Positions 32,611-44,539 of a stretch of DNA of 64,000 nt are shown piece by piece (the stretch's first letter is position 1; each line of letters opens with the position of its first letter). Position numbers and translations under genes: made by a program. This DNA is from Monosporascus cannonballus (lineage: Eukaryota; Ascomycota; Sordariomycetes; Xylariales), in the NCBI GenBank assembly GCA_004154925.1, contig QJNS01000081.1, positions 154,214 through 218,213 on the forward strand, written 5' to 3'. A model generated the notes under the pieces. It was not told the DNA's origin. It saw nothing but the letters and a program-made list of their open reading frames with translations, and made no database searches.

Positions 32611-35240
32611 GGCGGCGGCAATTGTTGCGCGTGAGCCTGCGCGCTTCCAGAAAATGCTTCAGCAGAGCATTGTTCACCACTGAAGGTTTTGGCGATATCA
32701 TCCTTGGACGCTGAAAAATTAAAGCGGGCCATGGTTATCTGACATGTGGAGGTACGTACATAGACGCTTATCTATTGGCTCAAGCGCTCGGCTGAAAGAT
32801 TCACCGTGTTTCCGCGCCGCCCCAGGTGGATGGATTTGTTGGCAGGGACTATAGCAAAGGGCTAGAGTTTAGTCATCAACATTAGAAGTAAATTTATGCA
32901 AATATCGATTTTATGCATCAATGGAACCGCTAGGCAGCCATTGCAGCCGGGCTTACCTACCCACTCGATTACATAATCAATCTTGGCTGCATGCAGGATT
33001 TGTGTGGTCCCGAGTTGAGGTCATGATAGCGAGGCCGGGTCAGCTCCCTCCTCGGGGTCCGACCGGGCGTCTACGGAATTATATCAACCCGGCTTGCGAA
33101 CTTGGAAGGACCTCAGTGGCCGGGCGTAGAGCTCAAAGCGGAAACTCTTCAAACAGTCAAGTTAAAGATTTCTTACTGCCAGACACGGCTCAGCGCAGAT
33201 GTTGTGCAACTGTTGCCTCTCCTAGTCATTCATCTCTTTGGAAACAAACGAACATCGGACTGCGCTGTTTCGATACCACAGGCACTTCCTGTTACGCGTC
33301 TTCACTACTGCAAAGCCTCATATGTGTGTCGAGTGTATTTATCCACAGAAGCTTCGAGAATCTACGGACCCAGCGGAGCGTCGCCCGCTTGGGTGTTGGC
33401 CAATAGGGAGACGGAGAACCAACTGTGGATATCGAGTGGTTGCACCACTGCCGCAGTCGGCAACGCTCCCATGCAAGCAGGTGGGCGAAACTTTCGTCTC
33501 GGATACAAGGGTCCACTCCGCGGTTGAGAAGCCACCATTACGTTTTCGAATGCATCTACCATTTGTGAGGGATCAGTGCCCACCCATCCCTGCAGACCGT
33601 CCAAAGTGCGTACATACGATATCAAAGCGTTGCTGCAGCTTGGGCACACAAGAACGACGCTGATTCAGCCTCTTGAATTTTCAAGGAAATTCATTGATTG
33701 GACCCCCATCCAGATAGCGCCCCAAGTTAGGGTCATACTTGGAACCAGTGGGAAGAGCAGTAGCCGCAGTAGACGCTAGAGTCGCAGTATAGGAACCTAA
33801 ACAATGCACATCGCCATCTAGTTATTGGTTCATTGCGCTGTTATGTCGAAGCATTGGGCGGACCCCAAGGTATAGTGGGGGGCTGTCCTCGAGGTAAGAG
33901 TGACCTTCTCATGTCGAGTAAATTGCCAGGATGCCCAGGTATGAGCTACCTTGTGAGTCCCATAGGACAGGGGTTGGCCGTTGTGTGTTCCCCAGATTTC
34001 ACAAAAATTTCCATGCTTTCCCAGCCTGGCGATTTATTCATTCCAAAGGATTCTGAGTCCTGAGGAAGGGAAAAGACCACATCACATCACGCTTTTTATT
34101 ATGACCCTGCACATGCTAGTCAGGCCCGGACCTGGGCTGTGCTCCTGTCTGTGCTGGCTTAGCTGATAAATGTAGTATGATAACGTGAGCCTTCTTATGA
34201 TTATGCCCTTGTATGTAATGCCATGTGTTCCGTTCGTCATCCCGACATATCGATTTCGTCCCATCTCCTTGAAGTTGTCACGAAAAGCCACTACCAATTT
34301 GAGTCGGACCTCGAAGCCTCACCTCTGCCCTGCCTTGTACAAACAATAATACGTTTGGTCCTCAGCGCGGCGTGTATACTGCTATATCCCAAGGCTATTC
34401 CTTCGGGTGCAGCGATATTCCCAGTCGCACTATTGTTCTCATTAACCAGCTCGCGCATTGAACTTCCCGAGCGGCCCCGGCCATCTGCAAGCTCACAAGA
34501 GCAAGAGATCATCAATTCGAAGCGGAGAGCTGTTCAACAAAAACCATTGTCTCACTGTTGATAAGGCGGATCGCGCGGATACGGAGCAGAGAACCAGAGA
34601 AAGTCCCAATTGCGGGAGACTGGTGGCGGGTTTTGGAAGTTGGAAGACCCATTCATTGTGACGGGACATCTTAACGATCGTTTGTCGCCAAGCTGTCGAT
34701 TCGACCGGACCGCTTGCTTTTGCAAGCTCCAGCTGCCTATTACTTCCTATCCATACCCTCCCCATAATTCTTTTCAGGCTTCTCGACTTGCTTGGGTTTC
34801 TAACTGAAACTAACTCCATCCATAACTTCTGATTTCTTCACTTCTGGATAATCTTATCGACTTACAAATACGCATCTTGTATTTGTTACTTTTATTATTA
34901 TTATTTTTAACGCTTCACTTTAGCGGTGCATGCTTCCACGCTGCAGGCTGCACACTTACCGACCACGTACAGACCCTGCATACCGCATTCTGCACTACCC
35001 ACCAGGGACTCCTTTTTTATCGTTAGGGAACACCAGCAAAATACGGTACCAATATTTCCACTACCACCACGGGCCGGCTGACGGAACGGTCTTGCAACCC
35101 AAAATTTAACGTTAAAAAGGGCACAAGGTACGAAAGGGGGCCAGCTGCGGGATTTACATAATAATAGAGGTGTGGTACTGGAACTTTTAACGACGCCCCC
35201 GGTTGACGAGCCGGCTTGCTTGCTTCCTCAACCAGCGCCA
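32611..35240. other. Long intergenic region between divergent genes
   Basis: About 2.6 kb upstream of both RRP9 and the TPR/J-domain gene. Several overlapping plus-strand frames occur at 32,921-33,663, but no single one has convincing codon pattern or motif. The AT-rich part near 34,880-34,920 is probably promoter or leader of the downstream gene. Confidence 0.5.
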
Positions 35241-37497
35241 ATGAAGAACTTATTCAACTCTAAAAAATCGCCCAAGAAACACGCGCCCAGCGAGGACGTT
35301 GAAAATCATTACCAACCTCACCCTCACCCATCTGCTACTCCTCAGCATAACAATCACAGTCACAGTACCAACCATAGTCCACCAGACCCTTCTTCGCCGC
35401 TCCGGGCCCCATCAAATTCTGCCAGGTCCCCGAAAAAGTCCACTCGCCCCGCACCACCGCCCGCACACCCACAGCCGCCACAACGGGAACGGGATTCAAA
35501 ATCGCGAAGTTCTCGCTCATCTGCGAGGCTTTCTACCGACCACGGCTCATTTCCGTCGCGCCGTAGTAAGCACGACCCGAACACCCATCCCCTCAATCTG
35601 CCTCCGGAGGAATACAAGCGTCTGTCGGCCCTTTCCACCATGAGTGACAGAAGCTCCTTCGACAAGACCGACAAGATGGATGTTGATAAGGACGCCGCCG
35701 CGAGCCCTGCTCCTCCGTCCTCACCTCCTCCCGCTACGCAGCAGCCCCCTTCCTCCTCCTATACCGTCCCCATTAATGCGCCGCCGACGAACGGAGCCAA
35801 GGACGCACCACCACCACCACCCAAGCCCAGGGAGGAGGGACCAGCACCGCCTCCTCATGGTTCAAGGCCGTCTAGTCCGGTTCCCACCGCCGCTGATGAG
35901 GCCGAAGCATATAAGGCTGCGGGTAATAAGTTTTTCAAGGAAAGGGATTTTAGGAATGCCATCATTCAATACACCAAAGGTACGATGGCGGTCCGTTATT
36001 GCACTCCCCAGAAGGTTGACTAAAGTCTGAAATCAGCTCTTGAATTAATGCCCGAGTCGGCCACGTATCTCAGCAACCGCGCTGCGGCGTACATGTCCAA
36101 TGGGTCATACCAAGCTGCTTTGGATGACTGTACTCGAGCGGCGGATCTAGAACCTCAGAATCCTAAGTTTCTATTACGGTTAGCCCGTATTTACACGAGC
36201 TTGGGGCGTCCTGACGAGGCCTTGACTACCTTCGCCCGCATTCAGCCACCCCCTTCGGCCAAGGACATGGCTGGCGCAAGGGAAATGCAGCACCATGTCA
36301 GGGCGGCTCAATCTGCACTCGATAGCGGGAGGAGCGGCTCCATGGTCTTGCACGCGCTCGATCAGGCCGAGAGACTGCTCGGCGCCGGCGCCCCAAAGCC
36401 TAGAAAGTGGCAGTTGATGCGAGGTAACGCTTACCTTATGATGGGAGGAGCTAATTCGCTTGGAGAGGCGCAGAATGTGGCCATGTCCATTTTGAGACAG
36501 AACAGTCAAGATCCGGAAGCATTAGTACTGCGAGGCCGAGCGCTGTATGCACAGGGTGACAACGAAACGGCTATCACACATTTTCGGAAAGCACTGAGCT
36601 GCGACCCGGATTTCCGCGACGCCGTAAAATGGCTGCGGACGGTTCAAAAGCTAGACCGCATGAAGGAGGAAGGAAATGCGGCGTACAAGGCTAGCCGTTG
36701 GCAGGCGGCCTTCGAGAAGTATTCGGCCGCCCTGGAAGTGGATCCTTCCAATAAGAGCACCAACTCGAAGATACTGCAGAACAGGGCCATGTGCCGGCTG
36801 AAGTTGAAGCAGTACCTGGAAGCCATCGCTGATTGTGAGCGGGCGATCAGCCTCGACCCCTCCTACCTGAAGGCGAGGAAGACCAAGGCGAACGCACTGG
36901 GTCTCGCCGAGAAGTGGGAAGATGCAGTCCGTGAATGGAAGTCCATTCAAGAGCTAGACCCCGAGGATCGGACCATCGCTAAGGAAATCCGGAAGGCCGA
37001 GCTAGAGCTCAAGAAGAGCCAACGGAAGGATTATTATAAGATCCTCAACGTGTCCAAAGATGCCGATGACAACACCATCAAGAAGGCGTACAGGAAGCTT
37101 GCTATAGTGCACCATCCCGATAAGAACCCCAACGACGAGCAAGCCGCCGAACGCTTCAAGGATATTGGTGAGGCCTACGAAACCTTGAGCGACCCTCAGT
37201 AAGTACTCTCCTGGCTGAGCCGGGAGTAACATGGTTGACTAACTGACCACTAGGAAACGTGCCCGTTACGACAGCGGTGAAGACCTCATTGACCCGTCCG
37301 ACATGTTCGGCGGCGGCGGCGGCGGCGGCGGAATGCACGGCGGCATCGACCCGGAGATCATTTTCAGCATGATGAACGGCGGCGGCGGCTTCGGTGGTTC
37401 TGGAGGTTTCGGTGGTGCCGGTGGAGGTTTCGGAGGCGGCGGCTTCGGCGGCCGCACTCGTGCTCAAGGGTTTCCAAGTGGATTCCACTTCGGCTGA
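35241..37497 (+). CDS. TPR and J-domain co-chaperone (DNAJC7-like)
   Basis: Three exons: 35,241-35,979, 36,037-37,198 and 37,254-37,497, giving 714 residues. The start [16 protein letters not shown] opens a 220-residue Pro/Ser-rich disordered region. Tetratricopeptide repeats follow ([80 protein letters not shown]). The J-domain runs from [15 protein letters not shown], with HPD at about 606-608, which stimulates Hsp70 ATPase. A Gly-rich tail ends in [14 protein letters not shown]7-type proteins bind Hsp70 and Hsp90 through the TPRs and help client transfer in the cytosol. The frame stays open for 94 codons past the TGA at 37,495 (separate entry). Confidence 0.93.
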
Positions 37498-37782
37498 CAA
37501 CCAAGAAAAGGAGACGAGGACCACGATCATGACGCGGTGGAACATGAAGAGCATGACGAAGCCGACCATCCCTCGGGGCGCGACTTCTATGGGCCGTATG
37601 AGGATATGTCGTCTCGAGACGGGCAGTCGCTTAACGACAGGATCGCTCGGTTTCGCTGGTCGCTAGCCGTGGGCGTGTGTGCCTTCGTGCTCCTGCCACG
37701 CGAGTTGGCGGTGATGGTGCTGGTGGTGTATATCTCCGTCGTATTTGCGAGGTCTTCTGGCACCCTGCGCGGGATTTTGTAA
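37498..37782 (+). other. In-frame open extension beyond the co-chaperone stop codon
   Basis: Directly after TGA (37,495-37,497, followed by CAA) the same frame runs another 94 codons to TAA at 37,780. It codes an acidic/His-rich segment (KGDEDHDHDAVEHEEHDEAD) and then a strongly hydrophobic stretch (WSLAVGVCAFVLLPRELAVM onward) suited to a membrane anchor. GC bias at third positions looks coding. It could be a readthrough extension, the remains of a separate gene, or chance. Confidence 0.35.
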
Positions 37783-38748
37783 GAAAAAAGGACTTCGGAC
37801 AGTTGGGAATAGACACTCCATCGTATGTCGGCGTTCAGTGGGGATCGGCGCATCAATCACCGCATAACAGCAGCATGACTCACATAGGGTCGGGAAGGAT
37901 GCGCTTCGAAGCACACATCTTCCCATATCCCTCATCATCTAGACTTTCTAATATGTTTCTATGAATTCCTCTTCGCCTTGACGAGACCGGATATGTTGCC
38001 CAAGGGGTTGGGTTACGCACGCGTAGACAGACCCTCGACTACTGACAAACACATCTTACATATCTTAAGCCAGCAGGCTCCACACAGCAATTAATTCGTC
38101 TATCCGTCGTTCATGCTTATTAGGGGTGATGCTTATGAACATATCTCACACATATCATGCTGAATAGTTTTGGCTCCTTAAGTTTCCATGTCTCCTATTC
38201 GATAACCAGGACATCTAAGTATATCGTAGAGTAGGTAATGGATGGATGAATGGATTATGTAAGATGGCATGTGGGTGTGGGTCCCGTCCTGCTATGACGG
38301 AGCTCCAGCGCGACATCGCCGAATCGGCTCGGGACTCGCGCCAATCGCCTGATCCTGGTGTGTCCATCCATCATCTTCTTCCGCATTTGCTCGCATGACG
38401 CCGGTTTCTCTCAGTATGGAAACAATACCCGAGATGCGAGCGCCGGGGTACGAGTATTGAACAATTGAGAGCTATATGAATGTCTCTCAGCCATAGAGTT
38501 CTTTACGACGCGCATTTAAGCTCACCCCATAACCCAACTCCGAAGTGTATTTCATTGTCGCAATACCTGGGTCCGGATTTCGCCAGTTGACGGCGAGACC
38601 ACGGCGCCTCCCATTGCCGGCATTGCTTATTCCTGGCGGCTTAGGAGGACAGTAGAACGCGATAAGATACTCGTCATCCACCACTCTAGTTGGGAGGACC
38701 TCGCACAGGCCATACATACCTTCCTCTACACGTACGCGCGGAACTACC
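37783..38748. other. Intergenic region, MFS promoter side
   Basis: Nearly 1 kb between the co-chaperone region and the MFS gene. No gene recognised; the 147-codon minus frame at 38,487-38,930 overlaps the MFS start and looks like a shadow. Confidence 0.5.
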
Positions 38749-40758
38749 ATGCCCCGCCTCCTGCGCCTCCTGCCCTTCGGGCCCTCGACGACGGCCTTGC
38801 AGGCGACGACGTACCTGCTGGGGATCTCGTTGTTCAGCATCGCGTTCTTGGTATTCCTGAACTCGGCCGTCTCCTTCGTGGTCACGGATTTGTTGGGTAT
38901 AAAGCGGGGCGTCGGCGACATCGTCGGCACCCTCGGCTTCGTCGACGAGGTCGTCGCCCTGATCGCCTGCCCCGCTTGGGGCCTTGCCAGCGACCGCCTC
39001 GGCGTGCGCTGGGTCGCCGTTTTGGGCTATGTGATCATTGGCGTCGCCCTGTGCGCGTTCGTGCAAGCGCGTTCTGTGGCCGGGTTGGTCGTCGGTAGGG
39101 TTTTCTTCGCGCTTGGTGCTAGCGCTGCTGCGACTATGGTCACGGCTGCGCTGCCGGTTTTGACTGGTAATGGTGATAATGATGAGGATAGGGTAGGAGA
39201 TGTAAAGAGCGGTGTGGATGGCGAGGTTAGAGACGCGGATGGGAGTGTCGAGCGCGATGCGGGCAGGAGCAACGGCCATAACCCGCACGCCAGCGTCGCC
39301 ACGAGCCTTGAGAGCGATGCAACTATCACGCCGGCTCGGTTCACGCAGACGCAGCATTTGAACGGGGACGGCGCTCGTGACGCAGAGGATGAATCTGGGG
39401 GTGACGAGGAGGCCGGAAGAAGGGACAGCAACAGGAAGCCGTCGGCGCTCGCGGGGTACGTAGGCCTGTTCACGGGCTGTGGCGCCCTCGTGGCGCTCGT
39501 CCTGTTCCTCCCCCTGCCGGCGCGGTTCTCGCAGCGCGAGGGTGTTACGCCTGCCCTCGCCATCACGTACAGCTTCTACGTCGTCGGCGGCGTCGCCTTC
39601 CTCGTCGCCGCCTTCGTGTTCCTGGGCTTCCACGGGCTGAGGGGCGAGGAGGAGAAGGGGTGGCGCATGCTTCTGGGCCTCCGCAACCGCGCTGAGAAGA
39701 CTGATTCTCCGCCAACGTCGCCGTCAGCTGAGTACCAAGATGCGCCGCCGCGGCCTTACGCCGAAGCAGCGGCAGCGCCTCCGTCAGCAGCGCCAGAGCA
39801 CCACAACGTATCGCACCCTAGCAGCAGCAAGGAAGGAGAGGGCCCACTACCCTACCGTGCCCTCCTACTTACGTCCCTACGTTTAGGATTCACGGACCCA
39901 GACATCGCGCTCGGCTACCTCGGCGGCTTCGTCGCGCGCGCCAGCACCGTCGCCATCTCGCTCTTCGTGCCGCTGTACGTGAACGGGTACTTCCTCGGAC
40001 ACGGGTTCTGCTCCTCCCCCGATAAGTCCCCCAACGACCCGGACCTCAAGCGCGAGTGTCGCGCCGCCTACGTGCTCGCGAGCGCGCTCACAGGCGTCGC
40101 GCAGCTCGTGGCCCTGCTCTGCGCGCCGGCATTCGGGTACGCAAGCGGTAGATGGAGGAGTAGCTGGAAGGGGTTCGGAGTCAACTCCCCCGTGCTCGTC
40201 GCCACTGCCCTCGGCGTCGCGGGGTACATAGCGTTCCCGCGCCTCGTCAGCCCCGAGTTCCGCGACGTCGACGGCCGCGGCGGCTCCCCCGCCGTGTTCC
40301 TCGTCGTGGCTCTGCTCGGCGTCAGCCAGATCGGCGCCATCGTGTGCTCGCTGGGCTCGCTGGGCCGGGGCGTTCTGGGCGCCGCCGACAAGCAGCTGCG
40401 CGGATACAAGAACGTAACCCCCGGACGCGGTGATAGCGAGGAAGACGGCACCGCGGCAGCCGAGACGGACGCGCTCCTCGGGAACGACACCGCCGCCCTG
40501 AGGGCCGGGTTGGAGAGTGGTAGAAAAGGAAAGAGAAAGGCGACCCGCGTCCAGCTCAAGGGCTCCATTGCCGGCGTCTACTCGCTGTGCGGCGGCGCCG
40601 CCATCCTGCTCCTCACCAAGCTCGGCGGGTTCCTGTTCGACGTCTCCTCCCGCGGCGCCCCATTCTACATGATGGCTGCCTTCAATGCCACTTTGCTTGT
40701 CGCGAGCCTGGCGATCGACTTGAGGAGGAGTGTTGGGGGGCGTGGTCGTCGGCCGTGA
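38749..40758 (+). CDS. Major facilitator superfamily transporter
   Basis: Single exon, 669 residues. The first half has the MFS pattern of helices with the loop motif GLASDRLGVRW (a form of the A-motif GxLaDrxGrr) between helices 2 and 3 and VVGRVFFALGASAAATM in helix 4. Two long hydrophilic insertions (about residues 140-235, Asp/Glu/Ser rich, and 305-370, Pro/Ala/Ser rich) separate the helix sets; a third lies near 545-605. The second half continues with AYVLASALTGVAQLVALLCA and ends after a final helix with a basic tail. Substrate cannot be told from the sequence. ATG at 38,749 fits: it is closely followed by a basic N-terminus (MPRLLRLLPFGP) and helix 1. Confidence 0.85.
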   Translation: MPRLLRLLPFGPSTTALQATTYLLGISLFSIAFLVFLNSAVSFVVTDLLGIKRGVGDIVGTLGFVDEVVALIACPAWGLASDRLGVRWVAVLGYVIIGVALCAFVQARSVAGLVVGRVFFALGASAAATMVTAALPVLTGNGDNDEDRVGDVKSGVDGEVRDADGSVERDAGRSNGHNPHASVATSLESDATITPARFTQTQHLNGDGARDAEDESGGDEEAGRRDSNRKPSALAGYVGLFTGCGALVALVLFLPLPARFSQREGVTPALAITYSFYVVGGVAFLVAAFVFLGFHGLRGEEEKGWRMLLGLRNRAEKTDSPPTSPSAEYQDAPPRPYAEAAAAPPSAAPEHHNVSHPSSSKEGEGPLPYRALLLTSLRLGFTDPDIALGYLGGFVARASTVAISLFVPLYVNGYFLGHGFCSSPDKSPNDPDLKRECRAAYVLASALTGVAQLVALLCAPAFGYASGRWRSSWKGFGVNSPVLVATALGVAGYIAFPRLVSPEFRDVDGRGGSPAVFLVVALLGVSQIGAIVCSLGSLGRGVLGAADKQLRGYKNVTPGRGDSEEDGTAAAETDALLGNDTAALRAGLESGRKGKRKATRVQLKGSIAGVYSLCGGAAILLLTKLGGFLFDVSSRGAPFYMMAAFNATLLVASLAIDLRRSVGGRGRRP

Positions 40759-41700
40759 TGCGTGGTGGGAACGATGATGGCCTTGTAAGATATATGTGGA
40801 ATGTGCGAAAATGTCCGACTCATCTGGGTGGCCCTGTATTTTAATTCCTCCGCGCACTTAAAAAAGAGCGAGTGTAGCTTGTGACAGTTACAATGGCGTA
40901 CAACGGCCGGATGTGAATTGTAAAACGTGTTAAATGAAAAGCGCATAGTCTTCTACGTATCGTGTACTCCGGTGACCGTCTTACAACGACCCGGCTGGAA
41001 TATGACGAGGGATAGACATATATATAGGTATGCTAATAACAATATATACATCATCCTATCAGTTATAGACTTCGTTGTTGACATGTGTTAAAGGCGCTTG
41101 CCTTGGTCCTACGCTTCTAGGATCTTTTGCGTTTGATCCGTAACGGTCCTGATTGATCGCTTCGGTAACCCTTAAACAGCTTATTGCGGCCAGAAGCGAG
41201 TCTAGGTTAGTAGAATCTTGAATTTTATAACGCGTAGCATGCTTCTATCAGAGGCGTAGGTTCTTAAAGGCCGTCAAGGCCATCCCAGCTGTAGAGTCCG
41301 AAGATAATTTGCTGAGCCAGTGCTTCCCTAATCTCGTCATCATGCCATATATTGCACAAGCTTGCACTATGAGCCCCACGCCGTATCTCCCTTTCGTCGC
41401 CAAATGAGGTTATACCTACCACAGCAGCCCAATTGCGAGGGGCCTCCTTATCAGTTCTCCGGCGAGCCATTGTGGTTGGGCGCATCGAAGGCATCGGAAG
41501 CAGCCAGCTATGAACTGCGAGTCTATGATCATCAGGATCCCGCAAACGCGGTGTAACATTGGGGGATGGCTTCCTCGGACTGCATAAACATCACACCAGA
41601 GGAAAATGGTCTTATATAAATTGCCCGCGGGGAGAACGTTCTCCCATTGCTATATTACCATTTTCAACCTCCACACTGGGCCTGGTAGAGTATTCATACG
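40759..41700. other. Intergenic region
   Basis: About 0.9 kb after the MFS gene, becoming more AT-rich near 41,000-41,080. A 93-codon minus frame (41,545-41,264) has no recognised motif. Confidence 0.5.
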
Positions 41701-41706
41701 TACACA

Positions 41707-42227
41707 ATGGCAGACAACAATGACCGAAAGTGCCCACATAGGTGGAAGAGGCTGCAGACCCCGTCGACCCCGTCGCCCCCGTCGCCCCAGGAAGACTTCG
41801 ATGTGAGAAAACAGCGCGTCCTCATACGGGCGGAGCTGCAAAAGCCGAGCCGCCCACCCTCCCGGTCACGACCCTCTTCCCCAAGCAGCGGCGGGGACCG
41901 CACAAGGACCTGAACCAGGTCGCCACGCAGCCGTCCGTGTTCGACGACCCGGAGACCGCCGGATACTTCCGGTTCACGGAGAAATACGAGAACCGGCGCC
42001 GCTTCGACCGCGGCGTGTTGGAGCTGGGCCGAGGGGATGCCGCTCGTCCACAAGGCTGACTGGATTGTCACCCTGTGCACATGTGTCGCGTTCTTCGCAC
42101 CTCGATTTGGATAGGGGAAGCCCGAGCCAGGCCAATACGGGCAACTTCCTGGAGGACTCGAATATGCCTACAAACGGTGAGTATGAGACCTGACATCACA
42201 CATTGCCTCATCGTGATCAGGACCCCA
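41707..42227 (+). pseudogene. 5' relic of an allantoate-permease-like MFS transporter
   Basis: The plus strand carries the N-terminal block of a fungal anion:cation symporter (Dal5/allantoate permease group) broken over three frames: VTTLFPKQRRGPHKDLNQVA then TQPSVFDDPETAGYF and KYENRRRFD (to about 42,010); CWSWAEGMPLVHKADWIVTL into CVAFFA (about 42,017-42,100); LDLDRGSPSQANTGNFLEDS (about 42,100-42,160). Two one-base frame breaks are needed to join them. A likely intron follows (GTGAGT at about 42,178, CAG at about 42,220). The remaining roughly 400 residues are missing: homology stops where the inverted-repeat element and the AT-rich region begin. The gene appears truncated by, or at the edge of, the transposon block. 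Confidence 0.75.
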
Positions 42228-42370
42228 TTTTGGAGGTTGTGGCTGCGCCTGCGGCGCAGCAGCCGTAGCCACAGCTATAGCTTTTGATCAAGAAGTATCT
42301 GTTAGGGGTCTAATGTATCAGCTAAACTCCTTTAAGAATAATACCCACAAAAATAACAAAACCTCCAAAA
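42228..42370. mobile_element. Small inverted-repeat element (MITE-like) at the isochore border
   Basis: TTTTGGAGGTTGTG at 42,228-42,241 pairs with CAAAACCTCCAAAA at 42,357-42,370 (13 of 14 positions). Inside is a strong GC-rich hairpin at 42,238-42,273 (core GCTGCGCC-TGC-GGCGCAGC). The 143-base unit lies exactly between the MFS relic and AT-rich DNA. No clear target-site duplication is visible, so it may instead be the end of a larger element. Confidence 0.5.
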
Positions 42371-44539
42371 TAAGGCCTAATAACAAATTATGATTTTTTC
42401 GTTCCGTTTGGTATATTTCTATATAAATTCGCAGAAATTATTAATATTAATTTTAATAATATATATTAATTACGAAATTCCTAATATTTTAACCTATATA
42501 ATTTAACGCAAAATTTAAATTTTTATTTTTTAATAAAATAATAATTTTAATTAATACGACATAAAAATTATTATAATAAAAAAATAATTCAAAATTCCGA
42601 TTAATATATGTTATAATTTTTTACCCCTTTTAAATTAATATAATAATAATATAATTTTATAAATCAAAATAATAATATATAAAATTTAAAATCGTCCGTA
42701 ATAAATTTTAAAATATATTTTTTTTAATTAATTAAATACGGGTAATATATTTAAAAATTTAAGGTAAATATTTTAAATTTTTGAATATTTAAGTTTTTAA
42801 AACAAAACCTTTATTTTTATTTAATGCTTTTATTAGTTTTTTGCCGATATTAACGTAATTAACTTATATGCCAATATTATGTATACGGCTGATAACCTTA
42901 TAAAAACTTTATACCGTTAATTTATTTACTTTATATTAAGTATTATATTTAATAAGTAAAACCGTATTTTATAAAAAAAAAAATTAATACGATATATAAT
43001 TTGGTTTTCGGAAAATTTAATATTTTTTTATTATTAAAATAAAATTTTAATTTTTTTTAATTATTTAAAATTTTTTATTAATAATTATTTTAATAATTAT
43101 TTAAATTATATTATTAATTAAGTTAATAAAAAATAACGAATTTTTATATTAATAATTTTATATTTTATTTTTAATTTAATATTTCCGGATATAAAAAACT
43201 TAATTTAAAAATATTTGACCATATAATTATTAAATAATATAATTATATTATTTTTAATTTTATATAAATATCAAATAATTAATTTCAAATTATTTTATTA
43301 AATTTTATTTTTAAATAATAATATAAATTAATTATTATTAACAAAATATTTTTATTATTAAAATTAAAAAATTTCCGGCCTAAATATTTTAATATTTATA
43401 ATTTATAATTTATTTTTTTGATTTATATATATTAATTTATATATATAATAATTATTAATAATATTATAAAAGAAATCGCAAAATATGGCGGTTTTCGTTA
43501 AATCGGCGGCTTAATTAAATATAATAATAAAATAAAAATTTAAAGGTTTAATATTAATTATTTTAATATTAATATTATAATTTTTTTATATTTAAATATT
43601 AATATTCGAATTAAAAATATTAAGATTTTTAAATAAATAATATATCCGAATTATTAAATAATATTTTTTTAATTTAATTTAATAATTTATATTTTATTTT
43701 TAAAATTATTATTTATGTTAATAATAAAACGAAAATTATAAATATTTATAATTATTTAATTAAAATTATAATAAACCGGAAATATTTATTAAAAATTATA
43801 AAAAAATTATTAAGTTTTATAATTCCAAAATGTTTTATAAAAATTAAATTTACGTATATACTAATTTAAAATAATTAAATAATTTTATTTATATTATTAT
43901 ATTTATTATTATTTTTAAATTAAATATAAATATTCCAAATATTAATTAAATAATATAATAAAATATATCGTAAAAGTTTTCGATTAAAAATTTATAATAA
44001 TAATTTAATTAAATAATTTAAAATTATAAATAATTAAATATAATTAATTATAAATAAATTATATTATTTATACCTTATTAAATATTTAATAAATATAAAA
44101 TTAAGTTATTTATTTTAAAAAAATAAAATAACGAAAACGATTTAGGGTCGGTAAACCAAAAACCGTATTATTTATAAAAATATAAAAGTTATAATAAAAA
44201 ATAATACGTAATTTATCGTAAATAATTTTAATTTTAATTTTCGGCCGGTTAAGATATTATCCGTAAATTTCCGAAATAAAATAATTCTGACTTACGGTAC
44301 CGGATAAAGATAAAACCTTAATAATATATATTATTTAACAGCAAATATATACGTAAAACGATTTTGGCATATTTAAAAAAAACGAAAATATTATGTTAAA
44401 AAATCGTAATAACTTAATTCCGGTTAAACTTTATTATAATATATATACGTTTAATTTTTTTTATATATTTAAATTTTTAAATTCGAAAATATTTACGTAA
44501 AAATAATTAAAAATTGGTTTAATAAAAATAATTATTTAA
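42371..44539. repeat. RIP-mutated AT-rich DNA, outer part of the left arm
   Basis: Extremely AT-rich; CpA and TpG are rare while CpG and TpA persist, the pattern left by RIP. No open frame of note. If the inverted repeat continues symmetrically, the partner of this stretch lies beyond the right end of the window. Confidence 0.75.

Noticed and set aside
32921..33663. Cluster of overlapping plus-strand frames of 137-161 codons
   Set aside because: Three frames are open at once, none has a motif or splice support, so no gene is called.
38686..39633. 315-codon minus frame overlapping the MFS gene
   Set aside because: Charged low-complexity antisense shadow; the plus frame has clear transporter helices.
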